Part shown: positions 12,101 to 24,824 of the stretch, one piece after another
How the letters are laid out: every line of letters starts with the position of its first letter
Position numbering within the stretch: position 1 is the stretch's first letter
Source of the DNA: Beta vulgaris subsp. vulgaris
Taxonomy: Eukaryota > Streptophyta > Magnoliopsida > Caryophyllales > Amaranthaceae
DNA: 64,000 bases
Assembly: GCF_026745355.1 (NCBI RefSeq)
Contig: NC_079202.1
Location: forward strand, 62,772,806 to 62,836,805
Reading direction: 5' to 3'
Position numbers and translations under genes: made by a program
The notes under the pieces: generated by a model
What the model was told of the DNA's origin: nothing
The model's input: the letters and a program-made list of their open reading frames with translations, nothing else
Databases searched by the model: none

Positions 12101-13462
12101 AAATTTACCACTATAGCAAAGCACACTATATGTAACATAGTGCGTGCGAAACTGCTTTTTTCTTTGAATAAATTTGCTTGCTCAGAAAAAAAAAACTTTT
12201 TTTTTTTGGTGGGGCACGTGCCAGTGTGCCATCCAGGACCAATCTGGATCCACCCCTGCATATGCTGTAGTAAGTGTGCGTATTTAAATATGTAAATGAC
12301 ACTACAGCTCCTCAATGTATGCTGTCATCATTTCCATCTGCGGACGTGTTTTCATTTGACGGCAGTCTGGTGTTTATCTTAGTATTTAATATGTTATACT
12401 TTTCCCCTGGGAGCTCGTAGAGGCCAGAACATCTAATCTTGTAATCAATCCCCCGTAGGAAAACTTGAAGGATGATTAAGATGTGCCAAATGAAGAGAAA
12501 GTGGATCATATTCTCTACATGTCCTGGCTGTAAATGTTAACAACAATGATCTCTACTAGCAATTCATTTTTGTAATTCATTTGGTTTCTTTCTCTTGTAC
12601 TGTCTGTTTCCTTAATACCTTGTGCCAATGTGTTTTCTTTTGATGTTAGTCTAATATGCCTGAGATTGTCAACCTTACCATGTAGGTTGGAAAGCTGGAA
12701 GATGCTGTCAAATACGGAAGGGTAGAGCTGGCCAAATTTTTTGGGCTGGAAGAATACAAAGAACTTATTCGGGTAACTCTTTATTTTGACATTAGATCCC
12801 GTTTCCTTTTTGTTTACCATGCCATCAATTCATTGCCAGGCTTATCAATTCAATGTAGGTTATGTACTTGTTGTAATGCAATACCTTTAACCATTAATAT
12901 CTTTTATTATGTAATGATAGAAGTTGTGAAAAAGGATACATTGAAAATACACATTGATACAAATTTAATAAGATCCCATGCGATGATATTTTTTTATACA
13001 ATATTTAAGTACGAGGTCAAATTATGTGAAGTTTAGCCATGAAAAACCAATTTTTGCACATATTTAGCAAAAGGAGGAATTGCTTTTTATTCTTTATGAG
13101 GTCAGGACTCGAGATAGAGTCTTTCTGCAGCTATCATGCTTTCTGAAAAAAAACAAAATTTCTGGACTGAGATTTCTAGATTGACAATTTTTCTTTAGGA
13201 ATGTGTTGCCTTGTTGGCTTATGAAGAACCGTTGAAGTCCCCTGTTGGACATCTTCTCGGAGAATCACAACGAGAAATTGTTGCTGATGCAGTGAATGCA
13301 ATGGTCTTATCAACTAATTCCGGCTTGAAAGATCCGCTGAGTTGCTTGCATTCACAGCTTGAAAAGTTACTAAGGCAGTTAACTGCTTGCGTCTTAGAAA
13401 GGCGGTCTTTTAGTGGAGGTCAAGGTGAAACTTTCAATCTGCATCAAGCGTTAAGCAAGTAA
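3135..13462 (+). CDS. RanBPM: RanBPM-like SPRY-LisH-CTLH-CRA protein (CTLH E3 ligase scaffold)
   Basis: Ten coding exons can be joined in phase: 3135-3488, 7661-7807, 8017-8103, 8530-8575, 9098-9174, 9598-9760, 10292-10360, 11043-11102, 12686-12772 and 13200-13462, giving 450 aa. SPRY covers about residues 75-200 (LNTVNSSGGFLVVSTDKLSV, then GQIAIGFTTESFKMRRQPGW). LisH starts near 237 (IVRSYLLHYGYEDTLNVL). CTLH follows at about 283-345 and CRA runs to the end (EKLLRQLTACVLERRS). The order and length match Arabidopsis RanBPM. Family members scaffold the GID/CTLH ubiquitin ligase in cytoplasm and nucleus. Intron 4 uses a GC donor (gag|gcaagt), the only choice that keeps the frame. Intron 1 is 4.2 kb and holds tandem repeats; intron 8 holds a transposon. 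All domains appear intact. Confidence 0.93.
3529..4150 (+). repeat. About 160-bp tandem repeat, four copies, in RanBPM intron 1
   Basis: The unit contains gaatttagtttaattgtgta, a run of caacaagaacaac, then tcggctaacatgaatcgtc. The last motif starts at about 3605, 3765, 3924 and 4064, giving spacings of 160, 159 and 140. The motif resembles the 3' end of plant SINEs (ggggtcggctacatgaa), so the array may have grown from a SINE tail. Confidence 0.75.
7150..7225 (+). mobile_element. SINE 3'-end-like fragment in RanBPM intron 1
   Basis: The stretch reads aacgataatgccaaagcctt, then agtcccaaac, then aggatgaggttggttacatg. This resembles the conserved 3' part of Au-type plant SINEs. A shorter similar piece (cccttagtcccaaggcatta) lies at about 6408-6430. 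No 5' tRNA-like head is visible, so this is a decayed fragment at best. Confidence 0.35.
11249..12259. mobile_element. TIR-like element in RanBPM intron 8
   Basis: The left end, ggtggatccagg at about 11250, and the right end, ctggatccacccctgc at about 12248, are inverted copies of a ggggtggatccag terminus that recurs widely in plant genomes. The interior is AT-rich and non-coding, with a poly-A/poly-T stretch at 12187-12210. A Stowaway-like element is nested inside. I could not fix the exact ends or a target duplication, so the superfamily is open. Confidence 0.45.
11464..11690. mobile_element. Stowaway-like MITE nested in the intron 8 element
   Basis: It begins ta|cttcctcttttcttaa and ends aggaggaag|ta. 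This is the TA target and CTTCCTC terminus shared by the clearer copies at 42588, 53748 and 55458. Internal words (aagatcccatttgactat) also match the copy at 53748-54006. The arms have diverged. Confidence 0.5.
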
Positions 13463-14194
13463 GATGGACAAGCTTTAAAATTTAGGAATATGTGATTGAT
13501 TGTTGCCTATAGTCCCAAAATCTCAATCATAAATTCACTGATGGGTGCTGCAAAATTCAGGACTTGCTATCTCCGACAGATCTACGTTTGTCCTAGCCTC
13601 GGATAGGGCAGTAATCCTACACTAGTGGCAATTCTGTGCTTCCCTCCCTGTAAATTTGTACCAGATAAAGCCAACTGATCTTTATCTTGGCTGCTGATAT
13701 AGTACATCTTGTTGAATTTTACAATTGAATGTAGAAGGCAAATGTGTAATCAAAGAACAAACTTTTAGTTGGATTATAGTATTTCTATATACGATGGTTT
13801 GAATTCTTTTTCTGTTTTAGATTCTGGACATATTGTAGCTTCTCTTTGTTCTGATTTGTGAGAGCCCACACAACCATGAATATATCTTTTATATGTATAT
13901 GTAATGTCATTTTCTGGTAAATGAACAAAGTTGTTTGGTTGATCAAGAGGGGGAAAAAAGTTTCCATATGAAAATTAGCTTATGGAAGAGATAGATAAGA
14001 ACTTCCTTTATTTTCATACAGTAATAAGTAATTGTGGGGTTTTCAAGTTCTCAAAAACTCGAAATCTCAATATATTTTTTTATTTTCGCCAATCTTTTTA
14101 TCATACATGAGTTCTTTTTAATATTATTATTATGTGAAATAGATGAGATACAAAAGTTGCAAGTTCCATCTCAAACTTTGCATTATGTTATATA
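13463..14194. other. 3' flank of the RanBPM-like gene, no further gene seen
   Basis: This should contain the 3' UTR of the RanBPM-like gene. I see no second exon, RNA gene or clear repeat. Confidence 0.4.
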
Positions 14195-14281
14195 CTTCCT
14201 CCAGAAATAAATAAAATGCTTCTATCTTTTATCTGAGAGTTTTTTGAGAAGAGCGTTGTATTTATTTTAAAAGGGATGAAG
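14195..14281. mobile_element. Very short Stowaway-like MITE
   Basis: ta|cttcctccagaaataa at the left and ttaaaagggatgaag|ta at the right are imperfect inverted copies flanked by TA. The element is about 87 bp. Confidence 0.4.
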
Positions 14282-14905
14282 TATATCTATATTAAAATAT
14301 CTCGAGTTCTGATTTATTCAATCATCATTTCTTTACCTTGTTTATAAATTTTAATATTTTTTAAAAACATTTTAACTTTTTTTTGGGAAGGAAATAACAT
14401 ATTAATTAATCTTTAAGTTTTTTTTATAACAACGTTTTCATAAACTAATTGGACCGTGTTATCAACGGACAATATGATAAAATAGTTAATTTGCGTAAAT
14501 ATTAATACAACAAAAAAAATATGGAGGGAAAGCTAGAATACGAAAATGATGGATCACATAACAGCATTTAGCTTTCATTGCGGGAAAAGCGCCCCTTTGC
14601 TGCTTTCTCAATTACTAAATTTTCTTCTTTTACAATTTCTCTCCTTATTTCCCTGTAATTAGCTCATAACAATCAACAAATAATCACCCCATAATTTTAT
14701 TATAAGAAAAATAAATAAAATTTTAACGTAGTAGCGGCGGCGCTCTATAAGAGAATAACCGCCGCCGGCGCCGGAACCACCATGATATCTGGCCTTCCGG
14801 TTTTCTGGTACACCTCTTTGTCACATAATCTGGTTTTTTATCTATTGATTTTAGATTATGATGCAAATTCTATATATTAGTTTTTAAGTTTTAATTAGCT
14901 ACGTA

Positions 14906-14996
14906 CTTCCTCCGTTTTTATTTGTTGTTCCTATTTAGAATCTATTTGCGAAGAAAAAAAGTCAAAGTTGAAAGAATAAATAAAAACGGAAGGAAT
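14906..14996. mobile_element. Very short Stowaway-like MITE
   Basis: ta|cttcctccgtttttattt at the left pairs with aaataaaaacggaaggaa at the right. The size is about 91 bp with TA at the borders. It lies in the presumed 5' UTR intron of the bZIP gene. Confidence 0.55.
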
Positions 14997-15781
14997 TATA
15001 TTTTTATCATTTATGTTTATTCTTTAATTGAGATTATTGGAGGAAGAGTTAGATTTCATGTTGAATTCTAAAACATTTCGTGATCCTATAAGTTTTTTTT
15101 ATATTTTCATTCTAACAATTCTAGATTCAACATCTTAAATAATCATATCCACAACAGAGGAGATCTCCTGTTATATGTTTTTTTTCGAATCTAATATGTT
15201 AATTTGTTAGTTAGTTTATGTAGTTAGGGAAATACTTTCTTAAATGCTTCTTATTCTTAGCACTGATGCTATAAGAAGCTCATATGATGTCATAACAATC
15301 TTACATTCAAAGTTATGTGCATACATGCATGCATAAGGTTACCTACGTCAAATCGGCCTATACAAGATCCTGATCCTTTAGAGCACTTCTTCTTACCAAT
15401 CTAAAAATAACTAAAGTAAATAATTGACTATTACGTTAAGGTGGAAGGTCAATTAGGTCTTAGGCTAGGCCAATTACTTGTGAATACATATGTGCAATCT
15501 ATGTTCTTTCCAGCTAACATATTTTTATGAAATTAGAGTTACTTTCTATGAACTGTAACTAATTTATAAAACTAAGTTCATTTATGAAATAAACTCTTGC
15601 TTGTGTTTTTTTTGTGAAGTTTATTTGAGTTACATTATGAAAATTTGTAAACAAGCATTTTCATTTGCTTAAACTTCGTAATGATGAAATGCTTGATTCT
15701 TTTATTTCAGCTACTAAAAACCAATATTGACCTGTTTGTGTGACATATATAAGTTACTTGATCGATCACTTCTCAAGCAAA

Positions 15782-18125
15782 ATGCTGACTGAATACATGG
15801 CGAACCCAAATGGGTTCGCGAACATTCAAGTTGCCCCGTGCAGGGGACGAATGTCTCTTCCACCTAAAGGTCCTTCGCAACCACTCTATTATGGTCCAAC
15901 TCACACTGATAAACAGGTCAATATGCCAAGAACTTGCTCTGAAGAAGTCTTATTCGAGGAGCCACCAGCCTGGCTCGAGGATCTCCTAAATGAGCCAGAT
16001 TCTCCTGCTAATAGAAGTCATCGTCGTGCAGCTAGTGACTCTTGTACATACTTTGGTGCAGACAGCAACGCGAATGAGTTATGGCTTAGAAACATTATAG
16101 GAACACGGCCTTGTAGTTTCCAAATGCCGCGCTATTTCAATGGTGCACCTGCTCAAGGTTCATTTGACAGGAAGAAATCACAGTCAAGTACTCCTCCATT
16201 AGTACCAAATGGTCTCACAAACGCAAAGGATGATAGTGATTGTAAGGCCTTAGGTGTGATTTGTTCATCTGAACTAGATAGAGTTAAATCTTCTAGGAAT
16301 GAAACAGAGAACCAATGTGATACTACTGTTACTTCGGGAAATTCTTCTGGAGGAAGTGATAGCTCCCACATGAAACCACCTAATACTGATGCAAAACGTA
16401 AACAGTAAGACTCTTTTCCTTGATCATGAGTATTCAGAGTATATGTTGTAAATAATTTTTACGAATACGTAATCAAGTTATTAATGGTCAAAACTATGCA
16501 TTCGAGAGTCGAGACCCTAAAAGTCGAAGTAATGTAAATTTTCTAATGATGGTAGACTATTTTGTAAATTTCTTTTCCCTTTCCCTGTGTTACTTTTTAC
16601 ATTTGTCTTTATGAAAATGTTGAGATAAGGAGGGGTGTAGGTGAAAGTTGGAAGTGTAGGTATGACATGGGTACATATATAAAGACAAATGAAAGTTGAA
16701 GTACCATAGTTACATAGGCAAAGTAAAAGCACAGACACTCTATTAGAAACACATTAGATTGATTGAAGATTTGTGCTTTAATTTTTCATTTCGGCTAATA
16801 CCCCTTTTGTCTCAAATTATTTGCTATATTTTCCATTTTGGGATGTCGTAAATTATCTATTCCACCCTGTTAGGGCAATATTTTTCTCTCTTTAAAATTA
16901 GTATTCACACTCACTTACCAACTTTTTTCTCTCTACTTTTTCACTCTTCTACGAATGTGCGATAATTTTCCTTCCAAAAGTAATGTGACAACTTGCTAAG
17001 GACCTATTTGAGCAAATATATTGAGACTGGGGAACTGGGGAAGTGACTGAATTCTATGGCCTCCATTATGACCTAAATCTTCACAATTAAGTACTAAACT
17101 TATTTTTAGATATAATCACGTTGGGTGTCTTTGTTTTCCTGAAAAATTAAGGTTAAGTTGAAGAAAGTAAGGGGGAAAAGATGAAAGGAATAAACAATGA
17201 GCAACATGGTATGTAAAAGTTTAGAAGGATGTATTGAATTCCATGGAAATCATTCAAGCTCTAAGGTGTTGCAATTACACAGGCATAATGCTCGAAGATC
17301 GCGTGTGAGGAAGCTTCAATACATTGCAGAGCTAGAGAGAAATGCCCAAGCTTTGCAGGTACTTCCATTAACTTTTCTTCTGTTACTTGAGCAACTACAA
17401 TTGTTCAATATGTTTTGCATAAACCATTATTCTTATTGTTACATGTCCTTGCTACTTCATACTTGTATGGTTGCCTGAACCTGTCAAACGGCTCGCTCAG
17501 TCGTCTGAATCAGGTTAGATAGGTTCAGACTTGCAGAGAGTGGGCGGATATTGGCGAGTCATGAGTGGGATAAATACTCCATTTGAAGCAACATGAAGTT
17601 TATTGGTGGATTGGCTAAAAACAAGTACAATAATTTTACTTGAGCAAGATCTCACACCTTATATATCTGCTAATGCAGGTGGCAGGAGCTGAAGTATCAG
17701 CACAGTTGGAATTTTTTGACCAGCAAAATGTTATACTTGGGATGGAGAATAGAGCTTTAAAGCAACGTTTAGAGAGTTTATCTCAGGAGCATTTCATAAA
17801 ATCAAGTTAGTACAATAATAACACATACTGTATAATTAACATGGTTGCACATATACAACGGTATAATATATGGTATGTCTAAACATGCAAAAAAAAACAT
17901 GTTTCAGTGGAACAGGAAATCTTGGACAAAGAACTTGCTAGGCTTCAATATTTGTACCATATGCAGCGAAATATGAACCATCATCAGCAACGGCAACAAC
18001 GACGAAAACAGAATCCTGCTGTTCATCGTCGTGGTCGGAGTTATAATGACCTCGATTCTCAGTTTTCTAGGGTTAATATACATCCTCCAAGAGCTGTTGT
18101 GGCCAACAACGCGACCCTTCAGTAA
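15782..18125 (+). CDS. bZIP transcription factor, At4g06598-like
   Basis: Four coding exons join in phase: 15782-16404, 17283-17358, 17679-17805 and 17908-18125, giving 347 aa. The first in-frame ATG is 15782. A second at 15797 begins MANPNGF, which fits the family's N terminus better (342 aa). Conserved blocks are MSLPPKGP, EEPPAWLEDLLNEPDSP and HRRAASDS. The basic region follows (KRKQHNARRSRVRKLQYIAE), then a leucine zipper to about residue 275 and a C-terminal YNDLDSQFSRVNI. The layout matches plant bZIP protein At4g06598, a nuclear DNA-binding factor. The basic-region Asn that is nearly invariant in bZIPs is Lys here, as I recall it is in that subgroup. An acceptor at 15710 and a GC-rich leader near 14740-14813 suggest a 5' UTR exon and intron. 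That leader holds a short upstream ATG (MISGLPVF). Confidence 0.88.
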
Positions 18126-19355
18126 TCGCTCTAGATTGTGAATTGTGATATTTTACTGTAGGTTTATCCCTTGAACTTTGTGGTTTTACAAGTTTGTCTA
18201 TGTAAATCATTGAAGTTCTCTAGCTTATAATTTATTGTAATTAATTTAGGGGTTCATATTGGAGTTAGATGCTATCATAATTTATGTATTAGTTATTAAT
18301 AATGTAGAAACTTCAATGTAAGTTTATTGTATGGTTGTGAATATATATTTAAGTTGAGAGATAAGAATGCAGTTCTGGCCCAGATGAATTTCTATGCAAC
18401 GACTTCTGATTATAATTTATAAAAGAAGATGGTAGCTACTAGCTAGTTGAAGATAGTAGCTATCGAGTATCGACGACCCATTACCCTTGAAGCATCACCA
18501 TCCACCACCATTGGCATTGGTGAGCACAACCTAAGACTGAGTGGTGGTGCGCGTGCGAAGACGGTAGCTAGGTGTTGATGCCAAGGGATGGCAATAGTGA
18601 TGATCAATTGATCTCTGGTGCAGAGGTGGCTTGAGGGGGTGGTGGCCAGGTCAATTATATTGCTTATAGCTAACCCTTTTACTTGAATACCGAACATGGC
18701 GGAAATGAAACCCGAGGGAAAATATGGTAAAAGTTGAGAATAAATGTGTAGTAATTTCAAGTGAACCTATTATGTGGAGTAATTTCAAGTGAACCTATTA
18801 GAGGTTATAAAAAATTTATGGACCAAACATACACAAAAAGAAGCAGGAGATCTTGATCTCTTTCCTTTCTTGTATCCTCGGTGCCAAACAACCGTTACTC
18901 GGGGACCTTGTCCTACAAACACCCATGAATTTTAATAGATCTTTCGCCACAAAATCAATTGCAAACATATGATAGGAGATGTAAGTTACTGTCACCTTAC
19001 ACCTCAAGAAATGATTAATACACAAGGACTAAAAACAATCTACATAGCTTAGATAACATCTACCAATTACTGAAACATGTGTGCTTAACTTCTTACAGAT
19101 ATTCAATCCTTACCAACTTCTTCTTCCCGAAAAAGTTCGGATGTAACCATCGCAGTGCGTGGATTCAAGGGTACATGACTTTTTTTCCTATTTAGTCACG
19201 AAATACTTCAAAAGTCCCTACATGTTAAACTTAGATATGCCATTGTGAATTGACTCAACAATCCGATCACTCTTGGGTCTCTATTGCCTTTGTTAGTGTT
19301 AGTTGATATTTGTCAAGGGTAAACAAGGTACCAAAACTGAAGCGGGAGATATTTG
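18126..19355. other. Intergenic, between convergent bZIP and ARP7 genes
   Basis: Both flanking genes end here, so it holds two 3' UTRs. I see no further gene. A short direct repeat (agtaatttcaagtgaaccta) occurs twice between 18749 and 18800. Confidence 0.5.
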
Positions 19356-22300
19356 TCAGAAACATTTCCTGTGAACAACCGATGGCCCGTTTTCATCGTA
19401 GTCTGCCTTGGTTACATGCTGATTCTGAGGGAAGACAACTTTCGCAAGTATTGCACCACCTACCCATGCCGAATACTGAGACAAATTCTCTGGCATGTAT
19501 TCTGGAGGCTGTATTGAGATAGGTAATTTCAAACAAGAATGAAATGTCAAAATGAAAGTTCCCAAAATTTTGTGGAAGTCACAATTACGCAAGACGTACA
19601 ATATACTTCATTTTTTATTAAACGCAACATTTCATTTTTTAGAAGTCCAACTTTACAAACTTAAGACATGGGATCGGATCAGATTCATCTCAGTATATAT
19701 TCTCAAAATATTAACTATTTTAAAATTCTCACTAGTAGGATATCGAATATACAAGATATTCATGATCAAAAATGTTAATTGGAGACCGTGAAAACGCAAA
19801 CATTCAACTAATAAAAAAAACAGAGGAAGTCGATTAAAGCATGTTGATCTAAATTTGAATGAGTAATTGAGTAGTACCTTCACTACTGAAGGATGAATAG
19901 CAGATGAGCTCATATTAGCTTCTTTCTGAAACCTGCTCTCAAAACCTGCAATAACAGAACAAGTTAGAAAAGATCAGCAGAAGAAAAATGTGGTATAGGA
20001 GATCTTGCATAGCCCGGTAAAATAACTAAGTCTCGTATCGGAATTTTCAGATAGGGATTTTAATTATTATTTAAAATGCAAATCAGCTGGTGGTTATAAT
20101 TTTAGCAGTTAACCACACAGAATAAGGATCCTGATCCATGTATCTGATAGGGTTTTTCATCACCTCTCTAAGCTGGACCCCTTAGGTAGGGCATTTGAGG
20201 GTAACTAATGATTAAAAGAAGGGGGTTCAGTAGAGAGAGTGGCAGTGAGCGACTAAACAGACCTATTAGGCTCTTATGTAGGTCATGAAAGGATAATTTC
20301 TAAACAAGAACAACACAAAGATAAATCCTCATACGGAAAGGTTAAAGAACAAACGGGAGCAGAGAGCATAGATGATTCTTGGTTAGGGATTAAATTTTAA
20401 GAATGGAGTTCATATACTACTAACTATCCTTTAAGTTTGTACATCTCTACCATACTTGTTATCTATCATTAGAGTTTCTGGTAAGGTATCATTATTTGTA
20501 ATATGGGCAAAATCAGATTTTAACTAACTAATTAAGTTATTAAGTGGTCATATAATTGGGATGGCTCAGAATAATAAATGTGTAGTTTAGTAGGAATATA
20601 TTTCTGATTGAAGGTGTCAAAACCTTTAGACCAAAAAAAGAAAATCCAAATTAATTTATACACAGCAGAAATTTGGGATATTTAACTAGATGATTAAGAC
20701 AATACTTGGAACACAAAAATGAGGACTGGCTACATTCATTGATAAGGAATGACAAAAGTTACTTATAGAAAACGATCTTTAATCTAGTAAAGACTAAAGA
20801 CCAGCGGTAACGTACCAGTCATGGAGGCTGTGGCACCACATAGTACAGTGCTCTCCAGCAGCTGTCGGTGATTCTCGGATGGTACAGTTGATATACAACG
20901 AACAAGCTGCTCAACAATACCATGTGCCTCTAAACCCAATATAGAAGGCTGGAACAGAGCCTCACCCACAGCATATCTTTCTTTTCCAATTGTTATTACC
21001 TATAAATATATTCAGTCAATTTACACAATTGATGCCAGAGCATATCGATTTCAAATTCAAGTTATATAATAGACTCCAACCAGATGCTAGGATAAACAAT
21101 TCATTTTAGGCAGAGTTATAAAAGCACGCAAAAAGTAAAAAAGATAACAAACAGAAAATACTATGAACTTTAAAGAAACGCATGTCCGAAGTGTGCATAC
21201 TCGATACAAAAAAATACCAATTTGAACCTAATGCAAGTAAAACATAACGGGGTCTGAACAGATTCTATTTGCCAACAGCACCTTTAAGAAATTTAGTAGT
21301 CTGAATGCGCCACTGAATAAAACTATTGGATACATACATACCTGGCCATCAGGCAGCATATGCTCTTCATTGGGGCATGATTGCTGGATTTTCTCGTAGG
21401 CAAGTTCATCTTCAGCACAACTCGCATATTGCTCTTTAAGTTTCTCAACATCCTGGATCTGGAGATTCACCAGTGGATTAGACTTCCTAAGTTCCTCGAC
21501 AAGCAGCTTAGTTAGATCGGCACCCCCAATTTCAAATCTTCTGGAGGCAATATGCTGAACAGCTCCTTCAATCACTGGAGCAATATCTGTCAATCATGAA
21601 AGAAGCAAAAATTCTTTCAAATCCGAAACATTCACTGTTTTAAGATACAGTCTATGAAGAATTTTTTGTACACACAGATGCAAACACAAGCCCGTGCATC
21701 CTAATAAGTATAACTATATAAAGACACACATGCGCATGCATGATTTCAGCAGCATTATTAATAGTGAATGCACCATGAAGAAAGCAGTAAACTAATCAAC
21801 AAATTAAGATATACGCAGCATAAGCGTACAGGCAAAAGAGTCAAATACTCAAGAGCTTGCTATTAATGAAAGACAGCACTTGAACAAACCTATCTTTCCA
21901 TGACCAATATCAACAGAGCAACCAGAAATACGCCCAGCTGCATAGAGTGATAATACAGCTTGCTCTGTAGCATAGAATCCTGATACATTGAATTTTTCAA
22001 ACATCAATTGAACCAACCGTTCTCTCACAGCCTGTAACCAACACAAATAAGTGGACGTGAGATTATACAAAATAGTGAAATACACATACAAGGATTACAA
22101 TGTATGAACCTTTTCTGAATTATTTTTCGCGATACAAGATCAGCAACCATTGTTCATAAAAGAGCAAAGCAACGGATATAGCAAGCACTCAGTGCATGCT
22201 GAAGCAACTCACTGACTCAATTTTCAACAAGTTGCAACAATTTAGAAACGGTAACATCAAATGTAGCAGTAGTGCATACATGACTGGACGACTTAAAATC

Positions 22301-23674
22301 CTGACAAGGGACATGAATAAATACCAAATTATCACTAGCATAGGTTGGCCTCAATAACTCAAAATCTCTAAAGTTTCACATAATTGGGGAAAGTATAAAT
22401 TAAATAAATGGTTAGGGAGGGGAGAGTTCATCACTAATAAGATATCAAATATTCAGATTTTAAAGGAGATAGAGTGGCAGTAACCTTGGGAGTTAATAGT
22501 GGATCAGCAAATAATATATGGCCTTCGTTGCCAATTTCCCATCCAAGGCTTGTATACACAAGATGGTGCAATAAATCTTCCATCGCATCCCAATCACTGA
22601 CATAACCGCGCACAATAGGTTCAACAGTAATTGCCTCTAACAACGTAGAATCATCTGAAGATTCCTCTTCTGGCACACACTTCATTTGCGTGGGCATGAT
22701 CTGAATCACAATGCAGAAACCAAAATGAATCTTGTTAAAACACGCAACGCTAAAACAACACAACTTCATGAGACTATGAAGGAAGGATGGCCAGCACAGG
22801 AAGGTCTAAAACAAAGGTTATATCATACTAATACTATATACTTGATATACCAATAATTTCCTTCTTATTCTCAATAATTTCTATACTGAAGTTTTGCAAC
22901 TCAAACATGCATGCATTACGGTAAAGATTCGACCTTTCTGAATTCTCAATCATACATATTTGAAGCAATAAAACTAGTCAGCATTTCATTACTTTAAGCT
23001 CCACAATTAGACCTTTCAATGTCTTTAGTTAGTTAATTTCTTGCTTTCACTTAACACTTACCAGCAAAAACCCAAAATCTCATCACATTCAGACCCAGAA
23101 AGGATGATAAAGGGTATGAATTCGGAGAGTAAATTCCACAAATTAACATATTCAAACCCTTCTCACAACCCAGATGACAAAGCTTCAAATAACCCATTAA
23201 TGGGGTAAAACCCAACTATTATATATAAGAATTTTCAATTAAAACAAAAAAAAAAAGACCCCAAATTTCAATTCAATTCATAATCAAAATTAGTGGGCCT
23301 CCCATAAAACATTAAATTGATAAAACCCATAGTATAATAAGAGGGACTTGTGATGACCCACAATGTCATTTTCTCTCCTATAATTGGGAAATTCAATTAA
23401 TCACTGATTTTGTCAGTATCCCAAAAACATAAAGTTCTAATTTTTTTTATGTTAGCTTCAAACATGTAAAATTAGTGTAAAATATTGGATTTTAAACAAA
23501 TAAAGTTAGTTTATATTTCTTTTGTGTGGGGGAAAAAGAAAAAAAATGATAAGAGGGACACATTGAAGAATTTGGGAAAAAAGCTGAAAATTTTACCACA
23601 GAAGGAGGTTGATCGGGAATGGCGAAGCCTGCCTTGAGAAGCTTCGATCCTGCGTCTACCACAATTGCTTCCAT
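19356..23674 (-). CDS. ARP7: Actin-related protein 7 (chromatin-remodelling subunit)
   Basis: Seven coding exons on the minus strand close in phase: 23674-23597, 22700-22485, 22031-21890, 21586-21342, 20999-20816, 19945-19878 and 19508-19356, giving 361 aa; Arabidopsis ARP7 is about the same size. The start reads MEAIVVDAGSKLLKAGFAIP. The actin-fold nucleotide-site segments VDAGS and VDIGHGK are present. The C terminus is SAWVGGAILAKVVFPQNQHV followed by an RKCF end, as in the plant family. ARP7 is nuclear, belongs to SWI/SNF-type remodelling complexes and is needed for normal plant development. A CA/CT microsatellite lies just upstream at 23695-23720 in the 5' leader. I see no frameshift. 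The gene is convergent with the bZIP gene. Confidence 0.95.
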
Positions 23675-23929
23675 TTTCCTTTCTTCGTTTCACTCACACA
23701 CACACACTCTCTCTCCTCTTTTTTCTCCGGCGGCCTTTTGAATCCTATGATACCATGTTATTTTCTTTGCCAATGTGTTGCACTATGCAAGATATTGTTA
23801 AGGTCTTGGTTTAGTCAAGACAATTGCAGTGTTTTGATTTTTACACTATTGAAGTACGAGTATCAAATTAAATCGTATTTTTTTTAGTTATTTTCGAGAT
23901 ATATTAAAGATTATATCAGGTGGTGTATT

Positions 23930-24390
23930 TCAATGTTATTAGGATTGAGATCCTATTTTAGATCGTAGGGGTTAGTATGATCGAATTGGTGGGATCGGAT
24001 CGTATGATCGTAAGATCCTACATTTTCTTAAGATAGAGATAATTATTCTAGAATATGGTAAGAAACTCATGTTAAATTTATAAAAATTAATAATGACTTA
24101 TTTCATTAAGAAATGGTGATAATTTGTCAATACTATAAGATTGAAGTAACATGCAATCAAAATCTAATAAGAGAAATATAATACTATGTGAAATTACTAT
24201 ATGACTTTTTGTGCGATAGGATCAGATCGTAGAGTCGTAGAATCGTATTAAAATCCTACCATGTGATTTTTTGTGGTTCGGTGGGATCGAAAGATCCTGC
24301 AAAATGAAGATCCTACGCAGGATCGGGATCGATGAGGTCGTTCTGGATCGTAGAATTGTTGGATCGTAAGATCCGGATCGGTATTTTGAC
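23930..24390. repeat. GATC-rich palindromic repeat block
   Basis: Words such as gatcgtaagatcctac, ggatcggatcgta and gatcctacgcaggatcggga recur on both strands through this block, giving many short inverted pairs. It looks like a decayed repeat with self-complementary ends. I cannot assign a family. Confidence 0.45.
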
Positions 24391-24824
24391 TCATGCTTTG
24401 TTGCTGTAACTGTATAAGTTAGTTATGTTTCTTACTCATGCTTTATTATTGTGGAGTGTAAAGTGGTTGTTTTAGGGCTGAAGGTTTGTTCTTTTCACCT
24501 TTAAAAAATGGATTTTATATATGATAAGGTATAATCAGAGTTAGTCACGTCTAATTAGGCCTAATATGTTCAATTCATATAAGTTTATGTGAAGAGAACG
24601 TACCCTAAGTCACATGATATGCTTAACATCATTTTGAGTTTTGATAGTCTCACTTTGTTAGGTCTTGACATAAATTGTGTGTTTGATGATTTCGTTTATC
24701 AGTGTTAGCGTGTTTAGATGTTTGCATTGGTTTAGTCACTCGTGTCAAGAAAGATGCCAATAGTGTAAAACAAAATGCATGAAACAAGGCTTAAGGAAAA
24801 AAATCATTAAACATAATAAAAAAC

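Noticed and set aside
12900..13030. MITE-like words (aagatcccatgcgatgatat) in RanBPM intron 9
   Set aside because: Similar to the interior of the Stowaway-like copies, but no terminal repeats or TA borders could be found.
16800..17000. MITE-like left end (accccttttgtctcaaat) in bZIP intron 1
   Set aside because: A rough right-hand counterpart (cttccaaaagtaatgtgaca) exists, but the pairing is too weak to call.
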